From: Zingiber officinale
Lineage: Eukaryota > Streptophyta > Magnoliopsida > Zingiberales > Zingiberaceae
Length of the DNA stretch: 64,000 bases
Reading direction: 5' to 3'
Assembly: GCF_018446385.1 (NCBI RefSeq)
Contig: NC_055999.1
Span: 78,073,859-78,137,858 of the forward strand
Shown: positions 46,591 through 58,601 of the stretch, piece by piece
How positions within the stretch are numbered: position 1 is the stretch's first letter
Layout of the letters: each line of letters opens with the position of its first letter
Notes under the pieces: model-generated
What the model saw: the letters and a program-made list of their open reading frames with translations, nothing else
Databases searched by the model: none
What the model was told of the DNA's origin: nothing
Made by a program: the position numbers and the translations under genes

Positions 46591-49500
46591 TTACATTCTA
46601 CGAAGTCTCAAAGACTTTACATGTTCTTTAAATGACTCTTTAGTCATTGGCTTAGTAAAAGGATCTGCAAGCATAGCACGTGTAGGGATATACTCAAGAA
46701 TTACTTTTCTTTTAGCCACAATATCCCTCACAAAATTATATTTAATTTCTATATGCTTACCTTTACTATGATATTTGGGATCATTGGAAAAAGCTATTGC
46801 AGCTTGATTGTCACAGTAGACAGTTACTGGACTCCCACTATCCTCAGCAATTTTCAGATGCTTCAGGAACCTTCTCAACCAGACTGCTTCTTGCACAGCC
46901 ATTGAACATGCCACATATTCAGCTTCCATAGTCGGCAAAGCTACACAAGCTTGTTTCTTACTGTTCCAGTAGATGGCGCCACCATTTAGTAAGAATGCAT
47001 TACCTAATGTGGATTTTCTATCATCCAGGTCCCCAACCCAATCTGCATCTAAATAACCTCTCAGACTGATATCTGATCCTTGAAAACAGAGACAATAATC
47101 TGTTGTCGCCTTTAGATTTTTAAATATCCTTTTTATCGCCTTCCAGTATCTCGGTCCTGGGTTTGGCTGGAAGCGACTGACCAAGCCCACAACATAGCTA
47201 ATATTGGGACATGTACACAACATAGTGTACATCAAACTACCAATAGCACTAACATATGATTTTTTATTCATCTCAACTATTTCCTCTGGAGTTTTAGGAT
47301 ACATACTCTTCCTCAACACAGTACCTTTCACAATAGGTGTATGTTCTATGTTGCAATTAGACATGCTAAAATGATGTAATATCTTATTTATACAAGACTC
47401 TTGTGACATACCCAAAAGTCTTTTAGGACGATCTCTTATGATCTTCACTCCTAAGATGTATTCAGCTTCTCCCATATCTGTTGTATCAAATTGTGATGAC
47501 AGTCACTTCTTGACTTCATTCACATATCCTATGTCATTTCCAGCTATCAACATATCATCAACATATAATGATAAAATGACATACTTTCTTTTTTCCCTTT
47601 TCAGGAAAACACAATGATCCTCATTGATCATCTCGAACCATAAGATAAAATGACTTCGTTAAATCTTATGTTCCATTATTTTGACTCTTGCTTTAGCCTA
47701 TATATAAACTTTCTAAGTCTACATATTTTCTACTCTTGGCCTTTAGCAATGAAACCTTCTGGTTGAACCATATAGATTTCTTCGTCAACATCACCGTTAA
47801 GGAAAGTGGCTTTTATATCCATTTGATGTAATTCCAAGTTATAATGTGCCACAAAGGCCAAAATAACTCGTATTGATACAAATTTCACTACGGGAGAAAA
47901 TATCTTTTCAAAGTCAAAACCCTCCATTTGGGTATATCTTTTTGCAACTAAACGAGCTTTGTATCTGTTAATTGATCCATCTGCCTTCCTCTTTATTTTA
48001 AGAATCCACTTATTCCCAATAGCTCTTCGGCCCGGAGGAAGATCGACTAAGTCCCAAACATGATTTTGAATCATGGACTCTATCTCTTCAACCATTGCAG
48101 CTTTCCATTTTTCTCTAACTCTACATCCCAATGCTTCCTCAATGGATTGAGGTTCGTCATCGTCAATTGGAAGTGTTATCAATGCCTCATTCTCAATATC
48201 AAACCTCTTCTTAAGTTTAACCTTACGAACGCTTCTTCGTAAGTTGGGTTGTTGAGAAGTCAACTCATGACTCGGCATATCACTCCCACTCGGTTGACTA
48301 GACTCAGGTGTCCCTTTTGACACCCCTCTTGTTGATAATATCTCATCCTCCTCAAATAAAGGAACATTTTTATCAACATCACCTCTGATTGGGAACTCTG
48401 TTTCGAGAAAAGTCGCATCTCTCTAATCTATTTCGGAGATGGTTCTATCTAGTTGCTCACCTATGAAAACATAACCTTTGGAGGTCTCATGATATCTTAT
48501 AAAGATACATTTCTTACCTCTATGCCCTAGTTTTCCATACTTGTGAGAACTATCATGAACATAAGCAGTTGACCCCCAGGGTCTCAGATTACTCAAATCT
48601 GGTTTTCTGCCTGTCCAACGTTCATATGGGGTAGATGGAACTGACTTTGAAGGTACTTTGTTAAGTATATAGGCTGCAGTTAGTAATGCATCTCCCCAAT
48701 AGGAGATTGGCAAATTAGCTTGCACCATCATAGACCTAACCATTTCAAAAAGAGTCATATTTCTTCTTTCAGCTACCCCATTTTGCTGTGGAGTTCCAGG
48801 GATTGTCAGCTGTCTAATAATCCCTCTATCATTACATATTATCTTAAACATATCAGACAAATACTCCCCTCCATGGTCAGTGTGTAAAGTCATAACTTTA
48901 CGTTCCGTTTGATTTTCAACTTCGTTCATATAATGAATGAAGCAATCTAATGCTTCAAATTTATGAGAAATCAAATACACATGACCGAACCTAAAGAAAT
49001 TATCAATAAATGTAATGAAATAGGAAGCTCCATGTCTAGCCTTCACATTCATTGGACCACAAATATCCAAATGAATTAACTGCAATATTGATTCAGATCT
49101 AATAGCCTTACCAAATGGTTTCCTAGTTGCTTTTGCAGTAAGACAATGCTCACATATAGACAATTGAATCTTAGCCTGAGTGCCCAATAAACTCTCTCTA
49201 GCCAACCGATTCATACGTTCCTGTCCTATGTGTCCTAATCTAGCATTCCAAACCTCATCAGTTATATCTACATCACTAGTTAGAGCAATATTTGAAAAAC
49301 AACCATCAATAGCATAATTGACATCTGGTTCTACATCAAGAACCATAAAACTATTTGTTAAAAAACCATGTCCGATTGACACTAAGTCAATCTTAAGTTC
49401 AACAGACCAACTATAAAAATTAATACAATATCCTAAATCAAGAAGACATGTAACGGAAACAAGATTCCGTCGAATTTCAGGAGTATACAGGACATCATGT

Positions 49501-50578
49501 AGAAACAAAACTCTACCACCACGGAGGTTGAGTTTGCAAGTGCCGGCTCCTTTGACTTCAACTCTTGCATTGTTTCCCACATAGATCCACTTGTTGCCAG
49601 CCGGTACCCGACGATACTCAATAAATGTAACTTGTTCCTGAGCTACATGGTTGGTTGCTCTCAAATCTATAATCCACAAAGGATAAGAATCAGCTAACAA
49701 CACTGAACTAGCAACAAAATACTCTTGAAAAGAAGACACACTTTTCGGCTCAGTGCACTCCCGAGCGAAGTGACCCTTCTTGCCGCAATTAAAACAAGTC
49801 AACTTGATTTTAGGTTTCTTTCCAATCTTCTTTACTATCTTCTTGATTGGGCCCTATCCCACAGTAGCAGCTTCCCTCTTCTTTCCCTTCCCTTTCTTGA
49901 ACCACTTCTTTTTCTTGGATCAAGATGATCCAGCAGAACCTATAGCCACATAGGCTTGTCCAGAAATCCTTGAGGATTCAACTCTCTCCGCCTCCAATTC
50001 TACATGGTGTGAGACATTAGTGAAAGTCTTGATACTCTCACTATGAGTTAGGGTCTGCTCCATGGTCTCCCAAGAATCTGGAAGTGAACGAATAACTGTT
50101 TGAACCTATTGTTCATTAGTCAACTCATGACCAGCAGTTTTAAGCTCCCGAATCATGTTCGACATCTCCTTGAGGTGTTGAACCATTGATACATTCGGAT
50201 GCTTTTTGTAGCTGTCAAACTTGATTGTCAGCTGTTGAAGCTTGCTCAGACTTACTCCGCTGTATTTTTCTTTAAGGGCTGCCCAGACTGCATGAGCCGT
50301 AAGATATGACTCATACTTAAAAGCTAGGTCGTCTACCATTGAACTAATCAATATGCCCTTTGCAGTGGAGTCCTTTTTTTCCATGCCTTATAGGCATCAA
50401 GATCTCGTCTGTGTTGTGCAGTAGGACCATCTACAGGTTCTTCCATAACCTGATTTACAGTCTCTAGAACTTCTTGTTCGTCAAGTACATACTGTATCCT
50501 GAGGTGTCAGATCTTATAGTTATTCCCATTAAGTTTTTCACCTTTGTTGAGTTCAGCTATTATGTTTTTTGTTGCCAT
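46591..50578 (-). pseudogene. Copia Gag-Pol polyprotein with stops and frameshifts
   Basis: Reading down from 50578: Gag starts MATKNIIAELNKGEKLNGNN; a shift near 50385 (A-run) joins it to ISSMVDDLAFKYESYLTAHA. The zinc knuckle is CFNCGKKGHFAREC (near 49796-49755). The protease motif is WIIDLRATNHV, where DSGA is expected, so the catalytic Ser-Gly is lost. Integrase shows the HHCC region (GHIGQERMNRL ... CEHCLTAK) and the D, D, E set in LDICGP, LHTDHGGEY and QQNGVAERRN. RT starts KWKAAMVEEIESM, runs to MVQPEGF, stops at 47730, and resumes with YVDD at 47565-47554. A TGA follows at VKK. RNase H (47475-46591) is open with DADW, MEAEY and DNQAA motifs. The element belongs with Tork/TNT-like copia; the lineage is inferred. 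Confidence 0.88.
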
Positions 50579-51020
50579 AATCTATCATAAATAAACACAT
50601 TATTTAGTATTTAGTGTAAATCATATACATGCAATTTATGATTGACTCAATATTACTTTGAGTTGGTTTACAAAATCAAGTGACAACTATGTTTTCACTC
50701 ATCATTCATATGACCAATCAAATTAATATTAATCAATTCTATTACATATATCCCAACAAATGAACTGATCATTTTTAATATCATGAATTCTTTAATTAAA
50801 TAAACTAATCATTTAATATATCATGATTTCTTTAATTAAATGAACTAATAATTTAATACATCATGAACTAATCATGCATCATGTCAAGTAAACAACATAT
50901 ATAAATGAACATATCATTAACATAAAATTATGCTGCATAATGTTAACATATAATTAACTGACATGAATGAAAATGGACTAAATATTGTTCATACATAATG
51001 ACAATAACAATAACAGAACT

Positions 51021-51524
51021 CTAGTAAACTAGATAGGCAACTATCACCCCCACTAGGACAGACACTAGTGCAGTGGCCAATATTATCCCTTTCAGCCTGG
51101 ACTCATTTGGGGTAATCTCAGGCAGGACAGCTTCAAGATTCTCTATAGGATCCTCAATTGGATCCTCTTCTGGTTCCTCCTAGATCATTTCCGGGTCCTC
51201 TTCGAACTCTTCAGGATCCTCTTCAGTCACATGGTGAAGCAATTCCTCACATAATACAGAATATGTGAGGCATCCTTGATGACGCCCTCAAATATAGTCT
51301 GCTATCATCCTTGGATTTTCTGGCAATGAATGCATCAAAGCCCAAATCCTATAACTGTTCAGGACTGGAAACTCTTCTCTCTCAAGTTTCCAAAACAGAT
51401 CATCAAGCCATCCAATGCGTCCGTCGACTCCATAAGTAGAGTTATACTCTATCTCTTGAATCTCCTCCCTTAGCTGATTTTGTCGCACTTCACGACGAGT
51501 CAATGTGGTAATCGTCCATGCCAT
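51021..51524 (-). pseudogene. Extra ORF upstream of gag: acidic region plus C-terminal transmembrane segment
   Basis: This frame, 168 codons with its stop, lies in the leader between PBS and gag. It starts MAWTITTLTRREVRQNQLRE, carries a helical charged N-terminal half, then an acidic repeat with several EDP units (about 51230-51135), and ends with a hydrophobic span ILATALVSVLVGVIVAYLVY typical of a membrane anchor. Two in-frame stops (TGA 51290-51288, TAG 51182-51180) are each one C-to-T change from CGA and CAG. This suggests an originally open gene. I do not recognise a family. Its presence in the gag leader makes it an element-encoded accessory gene; a captured host exon is an alternative. 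Confidence 0.6.
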
Positions 51525-52847
51525 CTGAAAAATTGAAATTAAAATAAGTCAGTACAAAACTGACTAATCAGTACAAAATTAGCTTATTTCAATTTATACA
51601 GGCATAGTACCAACATAATAAATCAGGAAAAACAAATCTTCTCGATTTTCAGGAGTCTAAGTCGACAATTAGAACTGATCTAATTGGTCATACCCATTAG
51701 ATCGGTTGATTAGGAATCTAGATCTTAAGCTTGGTCCATTATCCTTAATTAGAACTAATCTAATTGGACAGAGATTTTTGTACCTATGTTCTGTTACTGT
51801 TTGATCTAAGTTCATTTCTACTAATTTCAGACTTATTGATCAAACTTAGGTCTGTTTGATCAAACCAATATTCATTGGTTTAAGTCTGATTGATTAGAAC
51901 AAATCTAATAATTTGATCAAATTTGATTCATCTAGTCATTTGATCATATTTGGTCCAAACCCAATTAATTAACCCAAATTGATTCGGGTTTAGATCAAAT
52001 TGGTTCGGTTAAACCAACTAATGATTTAATATAACAGGGTCTAATTGAACCAATTAAATTAAACCCACATAATTAATTAAAAATGGATCAATAATTTTAA
52101 TTTTAATTAATTCCAACATGCGCATATATATATATATAAGTTCTGCGTGAAAAAAAAAATTCGAAACAAAAAAGTTTTATTTTTTTTATTTAATTGCATG
52201 CAGCATTTTTACGCTCACGATTTCTTTTTTATTTGATTTTTTTAAAATCAAACTTTTTCTCACGAAGCAATGTGCTTCGTCATTTCACCTTTTCTTCCGC
52301 CAATTTCTCCGCCACTGCCCACGCCCACATGTCGCTCATGTCGCATTGCACGTCGCGCCGAACTCGGTCGCCGACCACATAGGCCGATCTCTGGCCTACT
52401 CGGACGGTTACCGGTCCTTTTCGGCACTGGACGTCGATCAATTTAGGCCCGATGACTTCCCCAGCGTCTGCTCTACCACTCCTAGCCACCAACACATTGC
52501 CGACTAGCCAAGACACCATCGCAAGCCACGAAATGCCTTCACCAGCATATCCTTGCGGCTCGAGCCCTGCTCTGATGGAAATCACTACACTGTCGTGATT
52601 TTTCAAACTTGGTACAGTGCGCTGTCAAGCAACGACGTTAACACCGGCGGTGACTCTTACCAGCGACCTTGTCGCCGGTAAGTGACGGCTACCAGCGACC
52701 CTATCGCTGATCTCCTTGCCGTTATGCAGTCGCCGACGCTTGTTTGCTATGACACATTAGTCGTGCAAAACAACGACGAGAAATGGCAAAGCGAGAAAAC
52801 ATCCGTACGACGATTTCATAATTCGTCTTAAGCATTTAGAAATAACA
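51525..52847 (-). other. Leader of the copia element, first part
   Basis: This is untranslated DNA between the PBS and the extra ORF. It includes an AT microsatellite at about 52122-52138, a run of loosely repeated ttgatcaaattt-like words (51800-52060), and a GC-rich segment at 52290-52610 whose open frame has no recognisable domain. Confidence 0.5.
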
Positions 52848-52861
52848 CGGCTCTGATACCA
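52848..52861 (-). promoter_or_regulatory. Primer-binding site of the complete copia element
   Basis: The minus strand reads TTGGTATCAGAGCC next to the 5' LTR, complementary to initiator Met tRNA. Confidence 0.88.
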
Positions 52862-52862
52862 A

Positions 52863-53197
52863 TGTTGATTATTCTAAATGCATGAAAGACGACAAATTAA
52901 AGCAGTAAAAACTTATAGGGATCTCCTATAAATCCGCAATCGGCAATGGCGAAACTCGCTATCGGAAGAGTGATCATAGGTTTGGAAAGCTCTCCATAAT
53001 TCCACGAACCAAATCTCACCGCCTCAGATATTCTCCTTCCTCTCTCTGCGTTGCACACTCGCAATTTCGCACACCTGATGATCCTTGGGCGTATTATTTA
53101 TAAAGGGAAATGACTTGGGGTTATGATGGTCTTTTCCATCAAGAATAGTGGGGAACGTGAGCATGTTCCCACGCCCCCACTTTCTCCATTTCCTACA
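52863..53197 (-). mobile_element. 5' LTR (335 bp) of the complete copia element
   Basis: TGTTGATT to CCTACA, colinear with 44956-45290. The plus-strand tattatttataaagggaaatg in both LTRs, near 53091 and 45187, could provide a promoter element on either strand. Confidence 0.93.
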
Positions 53198-54845
53198 GCT
53201 TGTGCCTTAGAGATCACACTTGCTATAATCAATGATATTGGAGATAAATTCTTTTCTTTGATGGTTGATGAGGCTTGGGACAGTTCAGTGAAGGACCATA
53301 TGGGAGTTGTTTTGAGATATATGAATAAAGAAGGATGTGTGATTGAACGATTTCTTGCAGTTGTGCGTTCTCATTCTTTGAAAATGGTCACTGATGCTTT
53401 CTTTGTGCAACATGATTTATCATTATATAGATTGAGAGGCCAAGGATATGATGGGGGTTCAAATATGTGTGGTGAGTTCAATGGGTTGAAATCTCTTATA
53501 CTACAAGAAAATCCATTTGCAATGTATGTTCACTGTTTTTATCGACTCCAATTAGTTCTTGTTGTTGTTGCCCATGATAATTTTACTTAGTGAATTTTTT
53601 GGATATGCCACTACAATTGTGAATATATCTAGAGTATCTTGTAAGAGGAGAGATCAACTTAGAAAGATTAAACATGATAAGATAATTGCTGAATTGGAAA
53701 GTGGAGAAATCACTAGTGGAAAAGGAAAAAAAAATCAAGAAACTAGTTTAGCAAGACCTGGAGATACTCGTTGGAGATCACACTACTTAATGTTGCTTCG
53801 TCTATGCTCTATGTGGTCTTCAATGATAGAAATGTTAGGAAATGTACATGATGACGCCTCTTACTCTGTGAATAAAGGTACTGCCACAGGTTTAATTGAG
53901 AAGATGGAGAGTTATCAATTTGTTTTTGTGAAGTATATATTGAGAATTACAAATGAGTTATTACTTTTCCTACAACAAGGGAATCAAAATATTATTCAAG
54001 TCATGTCCTTGGTTAGAAGTGTGAAATCTCGACTACAAGACTTCAAGGAAGATGGATGGCAGATAATTTTGGAATAATTTAACACATTTTGTGAATTGAA
54101 TATGATTCCAATACTTGATATGGAGGGCAATATGCTAACTCGTGGTCATGGCAAGCATAGAGGGCAACTCATCACTAATTTTCATCATTATCGTGTACAA
54201 ATTTTTTGTCAAGTATTATTTTTAAAAATCTATTTTTTTTAAAGAGATTTCATTGATTATTAATGTTATCATGGTTGCAAATTTGAATGGTAGGTTGTTG
54301 ATTTAATTATACAAGAGATGAACAATCATTTTTCAAAAGTTAGTACGGAATTACTTGGTTGCATATCATGTCTTCATTTAAGAAATTCTTTCTCTCAATT
54401 TGATGTTCGCAAACTCATGCATCTTGTTGATTTTTATCCCGAGGACTTCTTTGGTACTAATTATTTATTTTTGGAACAACAACTTTTGAGTTACTTTTAT
54501 AATCTGCGGGATGATCGTCACTTTTCATCAATTGACAATTTGGAAATTCTTGCTCAGAAATTCGTTTAGACTGAAAAACATTTGATTTTCGCATTGGTTT
54601 ATCGTATGATAGAGTTGACATTAGTTTTACCAATTGCAACTACTTCCGTTGGACAAGTTTTTTCTGCAATGAAGACTGTGAAGACTGATTTACGTAATAG
54701 AATAGGAGATGAATGGATAAATGACAGTCTAGTAGTATACATTAAAAAGGATTTTTTTTTTCTATTATTGAAAATGAGCAAATATTATAATATTTTCAAC
54801 AAATGCAGTCTCATAGAATCCAATTATCTCCTCTTGTACTGACTC
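53198..54845 (+). pseudogene. hAT-family transposase, catalytic and dimerisation parts
   Basis: Continues the gene split at 44955. In-frame text includes NDIGDKFFSLMVDEAWDSSV (the RNase H-like core with its first Asp), LRGQGYDGGSNMCGEFNGLK (conserved second block) and DTRWRSHYLMLLRL. The C-terminal hAT dimerisation domain reads ALVYRMIELTLVLPIA, then FSAMKTVKTDLRNRIGDEW and NDSLVVYIKKDFF. A shift at a T-run near 54755 and stops near 53588, 54075 and 54567 break the frame. 54080-54320 may hold an intron or deletion. It is a decayed class II transposase; the element's ends are not determined. Confidence 0.87.
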
Positions 54846-56317
54846 GTCGGCCATCATAGACTTCTGTACTAATCCAGAAATGAAGCTAACATATGGAAGA
54901 AAGGTAGACTTCTGTAACCCTTGTGATATCAAGGCCTAAAAGTTTAGTGTAGAAAAACTTGATAGGAATTCAAATATGTAACGCATGATAATTACCTTCT
55001 GTTATACTCTGTGTTGCTAATAGGAATGATGATTAACATCTTATATTATCTATTGAAACTATTATCTTGGTAGTGATTAACCTATAAAAAATTTTTAGTA
55101 AATTTTATGCTAATGTTAATGTTTCAATTTCTTCTATAAGTTGTGATACTTTTTTAGTTATTTTCCATGTGTTAATACTTCTCAAGGAAATCTATGACTC
55201 TATGTAGTACAACTTACTACTCAAAACAAAAAACATTGTTGATGTAAAATTTTTATTTATTAAATATTTTTATTTAGCAGTAAAAAAAATATCTATGTAA
55301 TTTAGTCTCCCTCCATCTTTTTTTTCTAGTTCTGCCTTTGCTTCTTCCTCGGTACTGATTTGAGCGTCGAAAGACCTTACCAAGGACTTTTTCCCTGATC
55401 TTTGGTCACTAATGCTTTGTTGGATCATCTGATTGTGTACAGGATCATTGAGGAGCTTCATCCTAGATATGAAAGTCAACTATTCGTCAACAAATCATCC
55501 ACCTGAGCCAGCGTGCCATATCCTCACCCTTTAGACAGGATCACCAGTCAAGTATCTGATCAACTTTGACCTACTTGATTACTCTATCACTTCAAACTTG
55601 TCAACCTTTGATGAGAGGAGACTTGTACCAATATTTTCCCTAATAGACAATTACACATGCAATCTTCATATACTTTCAAATATCAAAACTCAAATTTGAA
55701 CTAAATTGGTCAAGTTTGACTAAGGACAATTGCACCAATAGAAATTACATGATAGATTTTACAAATTTGATCGTGATTAAATTATATTCATTTGAAATAT
55801 AATGAATATTAAATAATTATATTTGTTTCCTCGTCAAAATATTATCTTAATCAGATTATTATTTAAAAAATAAAATCAAAGTGAGATTTTTTTCCTCATT
55901 AAAATATTACCTTAATTAAATTATTACTTAGACAAATAAAATCAAAGTGATATAAAATCTCTATTCTAGAGATTAACAAGTAAGTTCTATATATAAGTAA
56001 TATGCTAACTTCTTCACCATAATTATGATTAAAGAATATTTAAGATATTAAATAATGTTTATATAATAATAAATACTATTTATTTAAAATTATTATTATT
56101 TAATAATACTTATTAATTGGGGTGTGATGTTTAATTGAAAACGATTTTAAAAGAATGATGGCTCTTTTGATTTTTACCCGTAAAAAACTCACAAAAGTCC
56201 AAGATTAATGAATATTTTTAGAAATCTACTTGCGTCTTAAATTTTATCATCAAACTTATTTATGCAAAACAACACATCGACCATCTTCTTAATTGTTTCC
56301 GTACTTCTAAATTAGCT
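54846..56317. other. Intergenic AT-rich DNA with an LTR fragment
   Basis: No gene is recognised. 55495-55745 is a reverse-oriented scrap of the SIRE-like LTR seen at 9149-10798 (it shares cttgacctacttgattactc, tagacaattacac and ggacaattgcacc). A CT-rich stretch near 55305-55350 could be the end of the hAT element. The rest shows no clear structure. Confidence 0.5.
55495..55745 (-). mobile_element. SIRE-like LTR fragment
   Basis: Colinear with 10560-10795: the aagtatctgatcaactttgac block, the agaggagacttg block, and the terminal ggacaattgcacc. Only about 250 bp remain. Confidence 0.7.
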
Positions 56318-57345
56318 TCACGCTCTAGAACTGGAAGGTGGCGCAGTCATCATCGCCGTCGCGCCTGCGGTGCTGGTTCTCCGCAAGGACGCAGCGTCGC
56401 CGTCGGCCGACCGGCTCTCTAGGAAGGGAATCCGGCCTTCTCTGTCCCTGAAGAGCCTCTCCTGCGCCCCTCCTCGAAGCTTCTCCAGCCGCAGCCCCTC
56501 CTCCCTCTGCTGCATCCTGTACACCTTCGCCACGTTCGCCAGCCCGCCCACCAGGAACAAAAGGCTCGCCGACGTGCACAGCCAGCACCAAATCCTTCCC
56601 TGATCAACATCGATCCATACATTAAAAATTAGTTATTAATAAACAATCCGATTGATGTTGAAAGGATGAGATCGAATACCAGTGCGAGGCTTTGGCGGCG
56701 ATCCTTCGAACCATAGCTCACGGCTTGGCTCTTGAAGACGCCGGCGACGAAGAAGAGGAGGCTGCCCATCAGGAACGGCACGCTGACGCCGGCTTGCAGT
56801 ATCTGCGTGACTCCGTCGGTGCGCTCGTAGATTTGGCACGCGTTGTGGATCGACCCCACCAGCCAAAGAAGAGGCCCGGCGATCAGCATGTTCTCCGCCG
56901 CTCCTTGCTCATCCTACACGCCGCCTCAGAATATTCGATCCGTTTATGGAAAATATTTTAGGAATTTGATTGTTGGTGATTTGCCTACCTGGATTAGAAG
57001 GAACAGAATCCCGAGAAAGGTGACGGCGGAGGCGGCCGTGAGGAGCAGAGGCACGGCGAGCTCGACGAGGGCTAGCTGGAGGTCGTAGCGGATGAGGCCG
57101 AGGCGGAAGTCGACGCCGGCGAGGTGGGCGACCAGGTCGTGCGCGTTGACCAGCGCCAGAACGGCCAGCGCCACGAGGACGACTGCTAGGCCCGCCTCGC
57201 GGCCGCCGAGGAGCTGAGTGGAGAAGCCGGCGGAGAGTAGGGCGGAGGAGAAGACGTGGAGGCCGGCGTTGGTGTATTCCCACCGATTGCGGAGGGTGCG
57301 GGGGCCGTACGTCCGGACCTCGCGGGCCGTGGCGAGCTTCACCAT
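56318..57345 (-). CDS. Multi-pass membrane protein of an uncharacterised plant family, three exons
   Basis: Exons 57345-56989, 56913-56680 and 56599-56318; introns are GT-AG, all in phase 0, giving 290 residues. About six hydrophobic segments are visible, for example AGLHVFSSALLSAGF, AVVLVALAVLALV, LVELAVPLLLTAASA, NMLIAGPLLWLVGSI, FLMGSLLFFVAGVF and SLLFLVGGLANVA. A basic, polar tail of about 60 residues follows. The start (VREVRTYG-like: ATAREVRTYGPRTLRNRWEY) and the motif GPLLWLVGSIHNACQIYER are conserved, as I recall, in plant homologues of unknown function. Similarity of the paired hydrophobic segments to YrhK-type membrane domains is a guess. I chose ATG 57345; an in-frame ATG at 57498 would add 51 residues, rich in Pro and Ala. 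Coding sequence is very GC-rich, unlike its surroundings. Confidence 0.85.
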
Positions 57346-58153
57346 GGCGTGAGGCGGAGAGGAGCACGGGGCGGTGGAGGGTGGCGGTGGCGTGATGGGC
57401 GAGGCGGCGACGGGGGCCAGACCCGGGATAAAAGCGGCGAAGGCGACGCGTGGCGACGTGCATGTTGCCTTCAGCCTCGCTGAAATGTCACTTGTCATTA
57501 CGGAGCAGTTCGAGAAGTCAAAATAGTACGTTCTAATTTTGACCAGAGAGATTAACTCAGACCTAGAGGAACCGAATAATAAAAAAATTCCAATTTAAAT
57601 GTAATCATGCTTTTAAATTGAAAGTTGAGTTTTTAAAATTGACATATTCTAAGACATAAACTTATTAAAAGTTTATACTTATTATACTCACTTGTCAACA
57701 CTATAGGGTTCTTCTGAGAACTCGTTTAGTTCATATCATTTCACTTGTCAACACTATAAGGTTCTTCTGAGAACTCATTTAGTTCATATCATATCAAGAT
57801 TTTAAAATTCTAGATATTAAAAATTTATTAATGAATTTTGATTAAAAGTCTTTAATTATCTTAAACAAGATAGAAATACTTCAAATTAAATTTATTACCC
57901 TCCTTGTATCCTCCTATGTGTAATCATGCCTTAGACATGAATTTCAAACTTAAATATAGAGTTGTGATTTTTTGAAACTGATTAATCCTTGAGATGTTTT
58001 ATCACAAACTTATTAGAAAGCTTAGGTGTGTCATATTTACTCATCAATATTATCAAAAGATTCTTAGGACTTCCCTCTTGAGTCCATATCAAGCTTTTGA
58101 AATTTTAGACATCGTCCATTAGTGAGTTTTTAGCCAAAATTTGATGATGGCCT
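57346..58153. other. Upstream region of the membrane-protein gene
   Basis: 57346-57500 is GC-rich 5' UTR or N-terminal extension. Beyond it, AT-rich DNA shows one direct duplication at 57689-57796 and no gene. Confidence 0.5.
57689..57796. repeat. Tandem duplication, 53-bp unit
   Basis: Two copies starting cacttgtcaacactata at 57689 and 57742, ending tagttcatatcat, with few differences. A weaker relative is near 58040. Confidence 0.85.
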
Positions 58154-58463
58154 TGTTGGGACCAAGGTGAGGGGATGAATAGCTTGCTCGCTTCAATGAA
58201 GATAATTTACAATGGAATACTTGAAGCGAAGAATACTACAATGCTAGCATAAAGATTTACTTGGTATCCACCTCCTTGAGGTAATTAATCCAAGGATCTG
58301 GTCCTCTCTCACACATGCACTATAAAAGAGCTCCTTATTAGAAATAATTTGGAGGCAGAGAAATCTCGTACGAGCTCAAGAACAAGAATATAATTTAAAA
58401 TAACACAAATACAAATCAAAACATGACTTAATACTTTGAACCTTGATTTGCTTGAGTTTTTCT
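58154..58463 (-). mobile_element. SIRE-like LTR end fragment (reverse orientation)
   Basis: It starts TGTTGGGACCAAGG and follows 9149-9420: gggatgaatagcttgctcgcttc, the ggtatccacctcc block and aggcagagaaatctc. It is cut off by the plus-strand element that begins at 58464. Confidence 0.75.
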
Positions 58464-58601
58464 TGTTGGTGCAACATCCCTCAGGTCAAGGTTGACCTGG
58501 TTGACCAAGCTGAGTCTTGGTTTGAGTTTAGATGTTTGACAATAAGATATTGATTGAAGAAGAGTCAAGTAGGTCAAGGGAGTGACCGGATACTTGACTG
58601 G

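Larger units (their letters stand above)
44956..53197 (-). mobile_element. Complete but mutated Ty1/copia retrotransposon
   Basis: The 8242-bp element has two 335-bp LTRs, flanking target duplications gcttg (44951-44955 and 53198-53202), a PBS at 52848-52861, a 2.27 kb leader with an extra ORF, gag-pol (50578-46591) and a 1.3 kb 3' untranslated region. It sits in the hAT transposase gene. The domain order protease, integrase, RT, RNase H is that of copia, and the zinc-knuckle Gag resembles Tork-like lineages (inference). Stops and shifts make it non-autonomous. Confidence 0.93.

Noticed and set aside
52280-52606. 108-residue minus-strand frame in the copia leader
   Set aside because: GC-rich stretch without recognisable domain; position in the leader and lack of repeats or anchors gave no support, unlike the frame at 51021-51524.
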